IMG/VR virus record: IMGVR_UViG_3300020439_000066 | Coordinates: 1 to 26,121 of that record | Strand: one strand, 5' to 3' | Origin: a virus | Length of the DNA: 26,121 nucleotides | Translations under genes and position numbers: made by a program | Part shown: one piece after another, positions 1 to 9,724 of the stretch | Layout of the letters: each line of letters begins with the position of its first letter | Numbering within the stretch: the stretch's first letter is position 1 | Notes under the pieces: generated by a model | Told to the model about the DNA's origin: nothing | Databases searched by the model: none | The model's input: only the letters and a program-made list of their open reading frames with translations

Positions 1-1
1 G

Positions 2-70
2 TTCTACTTAGCTGTAAAGCTAAATGAAGAGTGGCATTTCTCTGAAATAAAGAAAGCAAAGGATTTGTAA
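2..70 (+). CDS. 3' end of an upstream phage gene (partial)
   Basis: An open frame runs in from the left edge and ends at TAA 68-70, giving 22 visible residues that finish in KKAKDL. The next gene starts one base after this stop, the same tight spacing seen through the rest of the window, which supports a real gene end. The AAAGGA just before the stop would serve as the ribosome-binding site of the next gene. Too little is visible to assign a function; the position, just before the putative ejection proteins, suggests a virion gene. Confidence 0.55.
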   Translation, partial: FYLAVKLNEEWHFSEIKKAKDL

Positions 71-71
71 A

Positions 72-884
72 ATGGATAGAAAAGAATTTGAGCAAGAGAT
101 TTTAAAAATAAGAAGATCTGCTTTACCTAAAAGTGTGAGAGAAAGATTAGAAAGAGAACTTCGAGCTAATTTTGAAATGATGCAACAGTCAGGTGCTACT
201 CGTGACCCAGAAACAGGTTTATTTCGTGCTTTAGATGGTAGACTATATGAAACAATAGAAGAAGTTGACAGAAGTAATGAAGAACTTCGTAGAAGGCAAG
301 AACTTGAAGAAACAGAAGAAAAGACTGAAAGAGAGCTTGGTGAATTAGAAAGTCTTATTAGAAGGTCTGGAGCTGCACAAAGACAAATGGCTGAAAGAGT
401 TGGTGCTAGGCAAACAGGACAACTTATGAGTCAATTAGAGCGTAGTATTTTAGGTGCAGGAGGAGATGCTCAAGCACTAGAAGCTCTTGCTCCTGGTATC
501 CAAGAAAGAGCAGAAAGAAGTTTATTAGATAGGCTTACAGGTATAGAAGCTCAAACTGCACAACAACTACAGCAAGTACCAAAACTTGGTTTACGGCAAG
601 CTACTACTATGGCTCAGTTAGGTCAAACACAACAGCAGATACAAGATCAAATGGCAAGAGCTATGATGGCTGAAGAAACTAGAAGAGCGCAAATACAAGC
701 AAGTTTAGATAGTGAACCAGAATGGTGGGAAAGTATCTTAGGTGCAGCAGGTACAGCAATCGGGACTGCAGTTGGTGGGCCAGTAGGTGGAGCGATTGGT
801 GGAGCATTGACGGGTGCATTTACACGAAATCCTTCTGCTCCAACAGATGCAGGTTCACCTAGAAATATGCCTCAACCATATTAA
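72..884 (+). CDS. Putative internal virion / ejection protein with C-terminal glycine zipper
   Basis: This 270-aa protein is rich in Glu, Arg and Gln and looks mostly helical and coiled-coil over residues 1-215. It ends in a Gly/Ala segment (about 217-250) with repeated GGxxGG spacing after a WWES motif, which is the pattern of a glycine zipper able to insert into or pack in a membrane. AAAGGA sits about eight bases before the ATG. It is the first and smallest of three consecutive genes whose last member is a giant LPD38-like protein. That order resembles the small-medium-large ejection protein set of T7-like phages (gp14, gp15, gp16), so a role in making a DNA conduit through the envelope is inferred. 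No sequence similarity to gp14 is claimed. Confidence 0.6.
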   Translation: MDRKEFEQEILKIRRSALPKSVRERLERELRANFEMMQQSGATRDPETGLFRALDGRLYETIEEVDRSNEELRRRQELEETEEKTERELGELESLIRRSGAAQRQMAERVGARQTGQLMSQLERSILGAGGDAQALEALAPGIQERAERSLLDRLTGIEAQTAQQLQQVPKLGLRQATTMAQLGQTQQQIQDQMARAMMAEETRRAQIQASLDSEPEWWESILGAAGTAIGTAVGGPVGGAIGGALTGAFTRNPSAPTDAGSPRNMPQPY

Positions 885-894
885 GGAGTAAATA

Positions 895-1827
895 ATGGCT
901 TTTAAATTTAAAACAAAGAAAAGACCAACAGCAGCACAAGCCTTTGCAGGTGGATTCGCTCAAGGTGTTTCCTCTGGTATTCAACAAGCAGCACAACTTA
1001 GTTTGCAGGATAGGCTTAAAAAGCAAGAAGAAGAAAAGAATCGCCTTAAAAGAGAGTTGGATTTGTTCAATGGTATGGTAAGTAATGTAGAACAAACACA
1101 AGCAAATAGAAAAGCTATTCTTAAAGGAAAGCAAATGATTATTAGAACAGATGGTAAAGTTGGTGCAAGTCAAGCATTTTCTTCTATATCACCAGACTTT
1201 ACTTTTACGCCTACAAAAGCTGAAGAAGAAGAAATTACTAGGCAGATATCAACTGTAGAAAAAAGAGCTATGCAAAAAGCAGGTATGGTTGGAATACAAC
1301 CTACCGAGCTAGAAGAAAAACAAAGAGTAAAGGAAAGCGAAATTAAACTAGGATTGAAACCCATTTATAAAGAAGAAGAGCAAGAAAATGATTTTTTAAA
1401 CACTTATAATGTATTCGCTGATGGTTCAAGAAAGTTACTATCTTCAAAATCAAAGCCTGTAAAACCAAAAGAAAAGAAAGTTGTAAGAAAAGAAGAAGTT
1501 AGAGAAGGTTTAGATCAAGTATTTTATAATTATTATGAAGATGGTAGTAAGGTAGAAACAAAAAGACAAATTGGTAAGTATGAAGAACAAGATTCTTTAA
1601 TGGGTATTCCTGAATCAGTAGGTAAAGCTGATAGTGTTGAAACAACTACTACCGTTACTCCTTTACCATCAGATTCTGTTCGTTCTTTTTCTGATGTTGT
1701 CACTAAGCGAGTAAATATTAATGAAGGTGATATAGTATCAGATGATTTAATGGGTCAGTTAAAATTTAAAGGTGGAGACCCTAGTAATTTAGAAAACTAT
1801 GATTTTATAGGCTTTCCTAAGAAATAA
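895..1827 (+). CDS. Putative internal virion protein (middle of ejection set)
   Basis: A 310-aa protein I do not recognise. The N-terminus is basic (MAFKFKTKKRP) and is followed by an Ala/Gly-rich stretch (about 14-35) and a charged coiled-coil (about 38-60). The rest is charged and low in hydrophobic segments, with no signal peptide or membrane span. AAGGAG is well placed before the ATG, and the TAA stop overlaps the next ATG by one base (TAATG), so the two are probably translationally coupled. Placement between a glycine-zipper protein and a 1285-aa LPD38-like protein suggests a virion protein that enters the particle with them. Tail adaptor or scaffold functions cannot be excluded. Confidence 0.55.
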   Translation: MAFKFKTKKRPTAAQAFAGGFAQGVSSGIQQAAQLSLQDRLKKQEEEKNRLKRELDLFNGMVSNVEQTQANRKAILKGKQMIIRTDGKVGASQAFSSISPDFTFTPTKAEEEEITRQISTVEKRAMQKAGMVGIQPTELEEKQRVKESEIKLGLKPIYKEEEQENDFLNTYNVFADGSRKLLSSKSKPVKPKEKKVVRKEEVREGLDQVFYNYYEDGSKVETKRQIGKYEEQDSLMGIPESVGKADSVETTTTVTPLPSDSVRSFSDVVTKRVNINEGDIVSDDLMGQLKFKGGDPSNLENYDFIGFPKK

Positions 1828-4800
1828 TGGCTGATAATCAAACAATCTTTTTACAGAGGATTCGTGAAACAAGACCAGACTTAGCGAACCAAAGTGATGA
1901 GGCACTTACGAATATATTTAGTCAAATAAGACCTGATATATTTAAACCTCAAGAAGAAAAGCCAAAGGTCACTATCATTATAAATGATGATGACCAAGAT
2001 AAATTAAACTCTTTAGGAATGAGCATTCCTGCAAAGCAATATCAACCTCAGTATTCTTTAACTGCTATAAAAGACCCTCAAGTCAAAGATATGAATGAAG
2101 GGTTTTTTCAAGGCTTACAAGATGCTTTTTCTCAAACTCAAGAGAGAATACAATTCTTTAAAGAAAATCCAGAAAGAGCAGAGCAAATCAAAGGTCAAGC
2201 AACTGCATATCAGTTTGAGCCTTTATTACAGTATTTAGACCCCAAAGAAGATGAACCTATTCAAAGCAGAGTTGGTAAAGAGCTTCTATTATTAACAGCA
2301 ATGCAACCTGTTATGTTTATGACCATGTTTGAAGATCCAAAAGGAGGAATTGCTCAAACTGCTGATTTTCTTTCTGATGTTGCTTCAAATTGGTTAAAGT
2401 TAGTAGACCCTGATAAAAGAGATGAAGGTTGGTCTGAGATAAAAAGGTCTCCATTGGTTCACATGGTTCCAATACTTAGTGGTATTAGAAAAGCTCAAAA
2501 AGCAAATAAAATATCGCCTCAAAAGAAAAAAGAATTACAACAAGAAATACAAGCTGATATAGATAATTTTAAAAAGACTGCAGAACAAATATTTGTAGAG
2601 AATAAAGAGTTCTTTAAAGAGATACAAGATATTTCTCGTAGTCAGGTAAAGGCTTTAGACTTTAACAAAGAGATTGCAAGAAGTAAAAAGGTAAAACTAT
2701 TACCAGAGCGTACACCTTCTGAAAAGATATTAAAGATTGATGCAGAGCTTGCTAATCTGCAAGAAACAAAAATACAGCAACAAAAAAGATTACAAGACCC
2801 TAATCTAACACCAATACAAAGAACTCAGATAGAAAGTTCTTTAGGTCGTGTTAATGAACTAATAGAAGAAAATAGAGTTCAAGGTCAGCAGTTAGGATAC
2901 ACTGTAAATACAGCTATATTACCAGATAAGAATGTTCCTACAGAAAAAGGTGTAAAAAGAAGTGTAGATGTTAATGAATACTTTAACAAGAAGATGGAAG
3001 GCAGAGGTTATAATCCTGCTGAGATTGATAGGTTATATAATGAAGTAGTAAATAATGTAATACTATTACCTGAGTCAAAAGGCGCACATATTCCTGTACA
3101 AGACTTTTATGAAAAATCATTTAAGGATATGTCTGGATTCAGTGCAAAAACATGGCAGGATACAAAAAGAAAACTTGTTACAGGGGTTGTTGATGTTGCA
3201 GGTAATATTAAAAAACAACTAAGAGAGTCTGGTAAATTTGGTGAAAAAGCAGCTATGTTGCATGATTTATCATTGGGAACTAATAATAAAGCATCAATGA
3301 TTTATGAAGATGCTGCAAAAAGAATCTTTGATGGCTTAACTAGGCATGAAAGAAAACTACTTGATACTATGATTGAAAGTAGAAGAAATATTACAATCAA
3401 AGAATATAAGAAAGATTATAAAGTACCTGGAGGATATGAAGGTCATATTGCATACTTAAATGAGATTAAAAAATCAGACCCAAGATTATATGATAGATTA
3501 AATAAAAGAGCAGACCAATTCTTCTTAGAAGAAAAAATGAACTTGAGAGAATTGTTCGATAATGGTCTTATACCAGAGAAAACTTATGAACTACTAAAAG
3601 ATAAAGATTACACAAGAAAAGAATTTATTGATAAAGTAGACCCAGACATATCTTATGTTAGAAATGGTCGTAAAATAAATGTTCCTAGTAGTGGATTAAA
3701 AAGATTAGAAGAGGGTTCTTTAAGTACAGTTAATCTTGACCAATCTGTAAAGCTATTTAGAAATATTGCTATGATTCAATCTCGCATAGCAAAAAACAAG
3801 GCTAATATTGCTTTTAGAGATATGATAAGAGAAAATCCAAACAATATACTAGGATTAGAGTTGAAAGCAGGAGAAAAAGTACCTAAAGGTTATTCTCCTG
3901 TATCTTACTTTGAAAAAGGTAAGAAAAAAGAATTTTATGTTAAGTCTGAATTTGCAAATGAGTGGGTAACGGCAGATCCTTTACTTTCATCTAATTTATC
4001 TAATATGATTAACATATTTAGTGGTAATAGAGCATTAAAGTTTATGGCAACTGGTGCTAACCCAGAATTTGCATTAGTAAATATGCCTAGAGATATTGGT
4101 TATGTATATCTAACAACAAGTGAATATTCACCACATCTTCCAAAGTTTGGCGTACAAATGGCTTTAGATTTAGCTAGTGTTGCTTCAGATGCTTTTAGAA
4201 AAAAAGGTAGATATAGAGATTATATTATGGAAGGTGGGGGAATGGAGTTCTTAACTCATCAAGGTGGATTTGGTAAAGCATATAAACCTACAGGAAGAAT
4301 AAGTAATGCTTTTGAAGCATTGCAGACAGCAGCAAGATATTTAGGTGAGACAAGTGAGACATGGACAAGATTAGCATTAAGAGAAAGAGCATTGAAAAAT
4401 GGTAAATCTCCGTTACAAGCTACTTATGAAGCAAGAAATTATTTAGACTTTGCTCAAGGAGGTTCTTTAATAAAAGCAGCAGACAGCGCAATACCATATC
4501 TAAATGCTTCAGTACAAGCTACCAGAGGTTTGCTCAGAGCTCCTAAACAAGACCCTAAAGGTTTTGCAATTAAAAGTGCATGGATTTCTGGTCTTGCAGC
4601 TAATTTATGGTTTGCAAATAATATTAAGAATCCAACAGCATATAATGATATTGATGAGAGAATAAGAAATGATAATTGGATTATTACAACTCCTTTGTCT
4701 TATACAGACGATAGAGGTAATAAAAGATATATGTACTTTAAATTACCTAAAGATACAGGACAAAAGTTAGTTGCTTCTGCTACTGATGCTATGCTTGAAA

Positions 4801-5684
4801 AATCATATCAAGGAAAAGATGCTTCTGATCAAGTTATAGAAGCTGTTAAGGATTTAGCATCTGTAGTCCCCACTCAAGACCCACTACCACCTGCTCTTGA
4901 TGCTTTAATTGGTGGTGCATATAATGTTGATTTCTTTAAAGGTGAGCCTATATTTGATGATAGAGGTAGACCTATAGAGCCAGAAGCAGAGTATATTCCA
5001 AATAGAGAATCTCAAGCATTTGTTGATCTTGGAGAGTTTTTAGGAGAAGCTGATGTAGATGATAAAATACCTGATATGTTTAAAAGTCCTGCAAGACTCC
5101 AATACATGACCAGACAGTTTACTACTCATAGAAATATCTGGACAGATCTTGTAGGTGGTGGATATAAAGCTCTTACTAATGAGCAAGATGAAAAAGTCTC
5201 TGAAGAACTTACTCTACAGATGATAAAAGATGTACCTGGAATAAGAAGGTTTGTTTCTTTTACAAATCCATATAAGGAAGACAAAGAACTTGAAAGAACT
5301 ATTATAAGAAAAAATACAGTAGATAAAAAGAGAAGAGAGTTTGGTAATCAATTATTTAAGAAATATCAAGCAGGAGAAATGACAAAGACAGATGTAGTCA
5401 AAGCTATTAAAGATTCTGAGTTTGAAGATAAAAAGAAAATGGTAGACAGGTTTAAATTTTCATTTAAAATTAAAGATGTTAGAAATCCTGGTATGTTTTA
5501 TGATGGTAAAGAGCTTTCACCAGTTCAGAGAGCAGATTATTTCTTTGAGAAATATAAAAATGCAGAACCTGAAGAAAGAAAGATATTAATGAAAGAGATG
5601 AAATCAATCACTGGTTTTGCATCAAAAGACTTTAGAAAGAGATTTAATTACCTAACAAGACAATACTTAGAAGAACAAAAGTAA
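1827..5684 (+). CDS. Giant virion protein with LPD38-like domain (putative ejection protein)
   Basis: A 1285-aa, mostly helical and charged protein. Residues about 735-900 match what I remember of the LPD38 family (large polyvalent-protein-associated domain 38): a block with NPEFALVNMPRD, then ETSETWTRLALRERAL, then an AR-N-LDFAQGG stretch and a hydrophobic N-rich end. LPD38 occurs in very large phage proteins, often injected or internal. A long charged coiled-coil region (about 220-350) precedes it. No catalytic motif (lysozyme or protease) was recognised. The start is fixed by the TAATG overlap with the gene before. The size is close to T7 gp16, and the position as the last of three growing genes supports an ejection role by analogy. 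The function is inferred; the LPD38 resemblance is from memory. Confidence 0.7.
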   Translation: MADNQTIFLQRIRETRPDLANQSDEALTNIFSQIRPDIFKPQEEKPKVTIIINDDDQDKLNSLGMSIPAKQYQPQYSLTAIKDPQVKDMNEGFFQGLQDAFSQTQERIQFFKENPERAEQIKGQATAYQFEPLLQYLDPKEDEPIQSRVGKELLLLTAMQPVMFMTMFEDPKGGIAQTADFLSDVASNWLKLVDPDKRDEGWSEIKRSPLVHMVPILSGIRKAQKANKISPQKKKELQQEIQADIDNFKKTAEQIFVENKEFFKEIQDISRSQVKALDFNKEIARSKKVKLLPERTPSEKILKIDAELANLQETKIQQQKRLQDPNLTPIQRTQIESSLGRVNELIEENRVQGQQLGYTVNTAILPDKNVPTEKGVKRSVDVNEYFNKKMEGRGYNPAEIDRLYNEVVNNVILLPESKGAHIPVQDFYEKSFKDMSGFSAKTWQDTKRKLVTGVVDVAGNIKKQLRESGKFGEKAAMLHDLSLGTNNKASMIYEDAAKRIFDGLTRHERKLLDTMIESRRNITIKEYKKDYKVPGGYEGHIAYLNEIKKSDPRLYDRLNKRADQFFLEEKMNLRELFDNGLIPEKTYELLKDKDYTRKEFIDKVDPDISYVRNGRKINVPSSGLKRLEEGSLSTVNLDQSVKLFRNIAMIQSRIAKNKANIAFRDMIRENPNNILGLELKAGEKVPKGYSPVSYFEKGKKKEFYVKSEFANEWVTADPLLSSNLSNMINIFSGNRALKFMATGANPEFALVNMPRDIGYVYLTTSEYSPHLPKFGVQMALDLASVASDAFRKKGRYRDYIMEGGGMEFLTHQGGFGKAYKPTGRISNAFEALQTAARYLGETSETWTRLALRERALKNGKSPLQATYEARNYLDFAQGGSLIKAADSAIPYLNASVQATRGLLRAPKQDPKGFAIKSAWISGLAANLWFANNIKNPTAYNDIDERIRNDNWIITTPLSYTDDRGNKRYMYFKLPKDTGQKLVASATDAMLEKSYQGKDASDQVIEAVKDLASVVPTQDPLPPALDALIGGAYNVDFFKGEPIFDDRGRPIEPEAEYIPNRESQAFVDLGEFLGEADVDDKIPDMFKSPARLQYMTRQFTTHRNIWTDLVGGGYKALTNEQDEKVSEELTLQMIKDVPGIRRFVSFTNPYKEDKELERTIIRKNTVDKKRREFGNQLFKKYQAGEMTKTDVVKAIKDSEFEDKKKMVDRFKFSFKIKDVRNPGMFYDGKELSPVQRADYFFEKYKNAEPEERKILMKEMKSITGFASKDFRKRFNYLTRQYLEEQK

Positions 5685-5704
5685 CATAATCCCACCCTCC
5701 CTCT

Positions 5705-5779
5705 TGAACCATACCCTTCTTTCTTCTTAAATTCCATAAAATTATGGTTCACTCACGGTATCGCCAGTGCCTTAGAACC
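5705..5779 (+). promoter_or_regulatory. Structured leader with mutually exclusive hairpins
   Basis: The only sizeable gap in the structural module (5685-5802). TGAACCATA (5705-5713) pairs perfectly with TATGGTTCA (5743-5751). The GGTTC inside the second arm (5746-5750) can instead pair with GAACC at 5775-5779, so the two stems exclude each other. A third dyad, CCATAA-AA-TTATGG (5734-5747), overlaps the shared arm. The intervening loop is pyrimidine-rich. The AAAGGAG ribosome-binding site follows at about 5791. This could be an attenuator, an RNase processing stem or a protein-bound operator. There is no run of T after either stem, so a simple intrinsic terminator is unlikely. Confidence 0.4.
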
Positions 5780-5802
5780 TTCCACAAACCAAAGGAGAAA
5801 TC

Positions 5803-6078
5803 ATGGCAAGAACAAATACTTATAGAGACTTTTCAGTTCAAAGAAGTGCTTCCCCTGCAGTAACTGCAACAGAGAGAGCTGCTGATACAAACGCTTTTGA
5901 TGTAACCAGGGCTATACATTGTAATGAAGATGCAACATACGAAGTTACATTTCAAGGTGATTCTGCCTCAGTTACTATGGATCTGAAGGAAGGACTTACT
6001 TACCCTTTTGCAATCATAAATATTACCAATTCATCTAGTGCTGCTTTAACTGCAGGACAAATAACTTTATTGTACTAA
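5803..6078 (+). CDS. Small beta-rich structural protein (hypothetical)
   Basis: A 91-aa protein with many Thr, Ser, Ala and Val residues and alternating hydrophobic pattern typical of a small beta-sandwich. There is no signal peptide or membrane span and no motif I can name. It has a strong AAAGGAG site about six bases before the ATG. The 118-nt structured leader in front suggests it is separately expressed, perhaps at high level. It ends one base before the receptor-binding gene, which has no good ribosome-binding site of its own, so that gene is probably translated by coupling to this one. A decoration, tail-tip or fibre-attachment protein is plausible; this is inferred from context only. 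Confidence 0.55.
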   Translation: MARTNTYRDFSVQRSASPAVTATERAADTNAFDVTRAIHCNEDATYEVTFQGDSASVTMDLKEGLTYPFAIINITNSSSAALTAGQITLLY

Positions 6079-6079
6079 T

Positions 6080-9000
6080 ATGCGTTTAGGCATGGGACTC
6101 GGTCTTGGCAACCTGTTATCAGGTCAGCCACTAACTGGTTTCCCCAACGACTTTTCCTTCAATTTCGATGGTTCTAATGATTATTTAGATGCAGGAACTT
6201 CACTTGGTAATACACTTGGAGATAATTATAGTGGTGGACTTACTATATCTATGTGGTTTAATGCAAACTCTACTACTACAAATGATGGTTTATTTCAATT
6301 TAATGTTTCTGGGTTAGAATGTGGTGCAATCTTTGAGGGTAATAAAATTGCTTGGTATTTAAACGGAGCTAAATGGAGTGAAAGCTCAACAATAAGCACA
6401 GGTCAATGGTATCATTTAACTTGTGTTTTAGATACATCAAGTTCTTCTAATTCAAAAATATATATTAATGGTTCAGCAGATAGCACAGGAAGTGGAACAT
6501 TTCCAAGTGCAGGTGATTTAGATTTTAGTGGTAAAACATTTCTAATAGGTAAATATTTTAGTGATTCTTTTGTCTTTGATGGCAACATTGACGAAGTAGC
6601 CATTTGGGATACTGCTCTAAGTGCCTCAGATGTCGCAAAGATTGCCTCTAAGCCAGTTGATTTCTCTAAAGCATCAACTTACGCTACAGATAGAACTTCC
6701 AACCTTAAACTATGGCTCAGAGCAGGAGACAAATCCGAGCCAGAATCCACTACTGCAATCGCAAGACAGGACTTCTATACAGACTTTGACTCAACAGACG
6801 ATTACATTAATGTAGGTTCAGATTCTTCCATAGATGATATATGGGCAGGTGGTGGAACATTAACTGCTTGGATATATCCTCGCTCTGGTGGTGAAGGTAA
6901 TTTTGGTATGATATACGCTAAAAGAGGTGGTTCTGGTGGTAGTGTAGGTAATATTTTTCATGTATCAGATGTAAGTGGTAGTGTTTGTGATTTAAGATTT
7001 TATCAATATAGAGCAACTACAGCAGGGGATTGGAGTACTACTTCAAGAGAGATAACATTAAATGAGTGGAATCATATAGCAGTTTCTTTTGATAGCGATG
7101 ATACAAGTAATAATCCATCAATATATGTAAATGGAACACTTGTTGCTTTAACTCAAACAGGTTCTCAATCTGGAGCAATTAATAGTGATGCAAGTGTTGA
7201 TTTATATATAGGTGGTGATGGAGGAGATTATTCTTTTGATGGTGCTATATCAAACTTTGCACTACATCAAACAATATTGGATGCTCAAACCATTTCACAG
7301 ATGGCAAAATCGAGGTTTATTCCTCAAAGAGACAATCGCTTTTCTGTAGTAGATTTTGATGGTAGTAATGATTATATACAAATACCCGATAGCGATGTTT
7401 TTGATGTTGGTGGTGCATTAACATTAACAATGTGGTTTAAAACAGAAACTTCTCAAAGTAATAAAACTTTATTTTCTTTTGACCATAGCTCATACAAAAT
7501 TCTTCTACAAATTGAAAACAGTAGTGGTAGATTGGCTTTGTATATTGTTACGGCATCAGGTACTTCAAGTGTGTCAGTAACTGATACTTTTAATGGAAGA
7601 GGTTGGACTTATATAACTTGTACTTTTGATAAAACTCTTTCTTCAAATAGATTAAAAATGTATATAGATGGAGTAGAACAAAGTGCTGTTAATGCTTATG
7701 CAGAAGATATTTTAGCAGGAGATGATGGTATTAGAATTGGAACTTTGACTACAACTTATGTTACTGCACAAATTGCAAGTACAGGATTTTACAACACAGC
7801 CAAATCAGCAGAAGAAGTTTACGCTATCTATCAGCAAGGAATTACTTATGATGAATCTTCACTTAGTGGACTTGTTGGTTATTGGAGAATGGGCGATGAC
7901 ACAAGTAAGGCATATCCTACTATAGCAGATTCAAGTTCTAACTCAAACGATGGTACGATCACAAATGGTGCATCAGATGACATAGTACAGCAAATGGTAG
8001 CAGGATATGATTTAGGTGCATTTGAAGGTTCAGAAGAGTTGGGTGGAGAAAAAATAACTAATGGTACTTTTGATTCTGATATTTCTGGATGGACTCCGTA
8101 TGCAGGAAGTAGAGGAGATGTACTTTATTCAAACGGAAGATTAAAAATTGATAATACAACAGGAACAGGTAATCAAATAGCTAAAATAGATGCATCATTT
8201 ACATCTGGTAAAGTTTATAAAATTTCTTTTGATTATTATCATATAAGTGGTTCTACATCAAGTACAATAAATTTATTTTTAGGAACTGCTGACCAGATAG
8301 TGGTATCAATAACAAGTGGTCAAACTACTACTGCATATATGAAAGCAGGTGCTGATAGAACTACATTTATGATAGGTTATGGAGGTGGTGATGTATATGA
8401 ACTTGATAACATATCAGTGAAAAAAGTCCTACAATCAGAAGTATCAGACACTTACCCTGCCATCATAGATGTAAATGAGCCTGTTCTTGGAGTTAATCTT
8501 TGGGATAATGACTATTCAAGTGGAATAGGTTCTTGGGATGGAGTATTAAATAATACTGTAACAAATGATTCTGGAGCAATAAAAATAACCTATGTAGACC
8601 ATCAAGCAGGTGCATTAATATATTTAAGAGATTCAGATGATTTATCTTCTGACCTTACAGTAGGTTCACTTTACAAATTAACATTTAAAGCAAAAGTAAA
8701 TACAGGCTCTGTAACATTTAGAGTATCTGCTACATCTGCTTATGATTTAGCAATAACAGAAACAGATTTTACATCTAAAACCATTTATTTTACAGCTACA
8801 AGCACTAATGGTAATTTCATTGAACAACAAAGTATGGGTTCTGGAGAAATAATTTGGTTAAAAGACTTTGCTCTCAAAGAAGTTAAAGGCAATGTCGGCA
8901 CAATGACAAATCAAGACTCTGCTGATCTAGTCTATTCCTCAGTTCTACCAGATCAATCCTTTCTCACAGGAGTAAACTCTGCGTATAACTTTTTTAATTT

Positions 9001-9715
9001 TGATGGAACAAATGAATATATTGAAGGCTCAGATACTATTCCTGCATTTGGTACTGATCCATTTAGTGTTTCAGTTTGGGTAAATCCAACCTCAACTGCT
9101 CAAGATGGGTTGTTTGCTAATGCAGGAAGTTTAAGTGGAGATTATTTCTTTTTAAGCATAAGTGCAACTAATTTTGTCGGAACAGGCACTACATCAGCTT
9201 GGAAACATAGATTTGATAGTTCCGATACACAACTCAATACTTGGCAATTATTGACCTATGTAAGAGAAGGCACAGGAACTAACCAATCAAAATGGTATAT
9301 TAATGGCGAGTTAAAAGATACTTCTACAGATACAACTAATTGGCTTACTGGAAATGGATGGCATATTGGTGCTTATGGTGATTCAATAGGACATTTTCCT
9401 GGCAGTATAGGGCAATTAGCTATTTGGAATGATGCATTAACAGCATCTGAAGTAAGTGCAGTATACAATTTAGGTAGACATTCTAACTTACTCGATAGCT
9501 ACTCAGATAATTTAATTGCATATTGGGCAATGGGTGCTTTAGATGCTAAAACAGGATTAAGTGATGTAGGTGATGGTACTATATACGATAGAAGTGGAAA
9601 CTCAAATCATGGTACTGCTACCAATACAGAATCAGCAGATTTAAAAAGTTCACCAAACGCAGAACCTAATGGCTATGCAAAAGGTGATACTAATCGTTCA
9701 ACAACAACACCTTAG
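6080..9715 (+). CDS. Multi-domain LamG / carbohydrate-binding fibre or receptor-binding protein
   Basis: A 1211-aa secreted-style beta protein with clear repeats. Four LamG/concanavalin-like jelly rolls lie at about 26-190, 232-402, 423-580 and 970-1130. Each opens with an FDGSNDYI-like strand, has a W-HLT or W-HIAV strand and a YINGS/YVNGT strand, and closes with an AIWDTALSASDV-like helix. Two CBM4/9-like sandwiches sit between them (about 655-785 and 803-935), each ending in a (D-N)I-(S)VKKV-like strand. A linker of the form YWxMG...SNSNxGTxTN occurs twice, at about 600-630 and 1148-1182. LamG proteins are common in phage fibres and bind sugars. Adhesion to the host surface is the likely job. 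The gene begins one base after the previous stop with no clear Shine-Dalgarno. The N-terminal 25 residues (MRLGMGLGLGNLL) probably attach it to the virion. Confidence 0.85.
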   Translation: MRLGMGLGLGNLLSGQPLTGFPNDFSFNFDGSNDYLDAGTSLGNTLGDNYSGGLTISMWFNANSTTTNDGLFQFNVSGLECGAIFEGNKIAWYLNGAKWSESSTISTGQWYHLTCVLDTSSSSNSKIYINGSADSTGSGTFPSAGDLDFSGKTFLIGKYFSDSFVFDGNIDEVAIWDTALSASDVAKIASKPVDFSKASTYATDRTSNLKLWLRAGDKSEPESTTAIARQDFYTDFDSTDDYINVGSDSSIDDIWAGGGTLTAWIYPRSGGEGNFGMIYAKRGGSGGSVGNIFHVSDVSGSVCDLRFYQYRATTAGDWSTTSREITLNEWNHIAVSFDSDDTSNNPSIYVNGTLVALTQTGSQSGAINSDASVDLYIGGDGGDYSFDGAISNFALHQTILDAQTISQMAKSRFIPQRDNRFSVVDFDGSNDYIQIPDSDVFDVGGALTLTMWFKTETSQSNKTLFSFDHSSYKILLQIENSSGRLALYIVTASGTSSVSVTDTFNGRGWTYITCTFDKTLSSNRLKMYIDGVEQSAVNAYAEDILAGDDGIRIGTLTTTYVTAQIASTGFYNTAKSAEEVYAIYQQGITYDESSLSGLVGYWRMGDDTSKAYPTIADSSSNSNDGTITNGASDDIVQQMVAGYDLGAFEGSEELGGEKITNGTFDSDISGWTPYAGSRGDVLYSNGRLKIDNTTGTGNQIAKIDASFTSGKVYKISFDYYHISGSTSSTINLFLGTADQIVVSITSGQTTTAYMKAGADRTTFMIGYGGGDVYELDNISVKKVLQSEVSDTYPAIIDVNEPVLGVNLWDNDYSSGIGSWDGVLNNTVTNDSGAIKITYVDHQAGALIYLRDSDDLSSDLTVGSLYKLTFKAKVNTGSVTFRVSATSAYDLAITETDFTSKTIYFTATSTNGNFIEQQSMGSGEIIWLKDFALKEVKGNVGTMTNQDSADLVYSSVLPDQSFLTGVNSAYNFFNFDGTNEYIEGSDTIPAFGTDPFSVSVWVNPTSTAQDGLFANAGSLSGDYFFLSISATNFVGTGTTSAWKHRFDSSDTQLNTWQLLTYVREGTGTNQSKWYINGELKDTSTDTTNWLTGNGWHIGAYGDSIGHFPGSIGQLAIWNDALTASEVSAVYNLGRHSNLLDSYSDNLIAYWAMGALDAKTGLSDVGDGTIYDRSGNSNHGTATNTESADLKSSPNAEPNGYAKGDTNRSTTTP

Positions 9716-9724
9716 AGGAAAATT

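Noticed and set aside
859-1173. Cys/Phe-rich frame on the - strand
   Set aside because: It is antisense to two virion genes in a purely rightward operon, with no start signal.
5685-5802. tRNA gene or intrinsic terminator in the gap after the giant virion gene
   Set aside because: No cloverleaf or T-loop sequence is seen, and neither hairpin is followed by a run of T.
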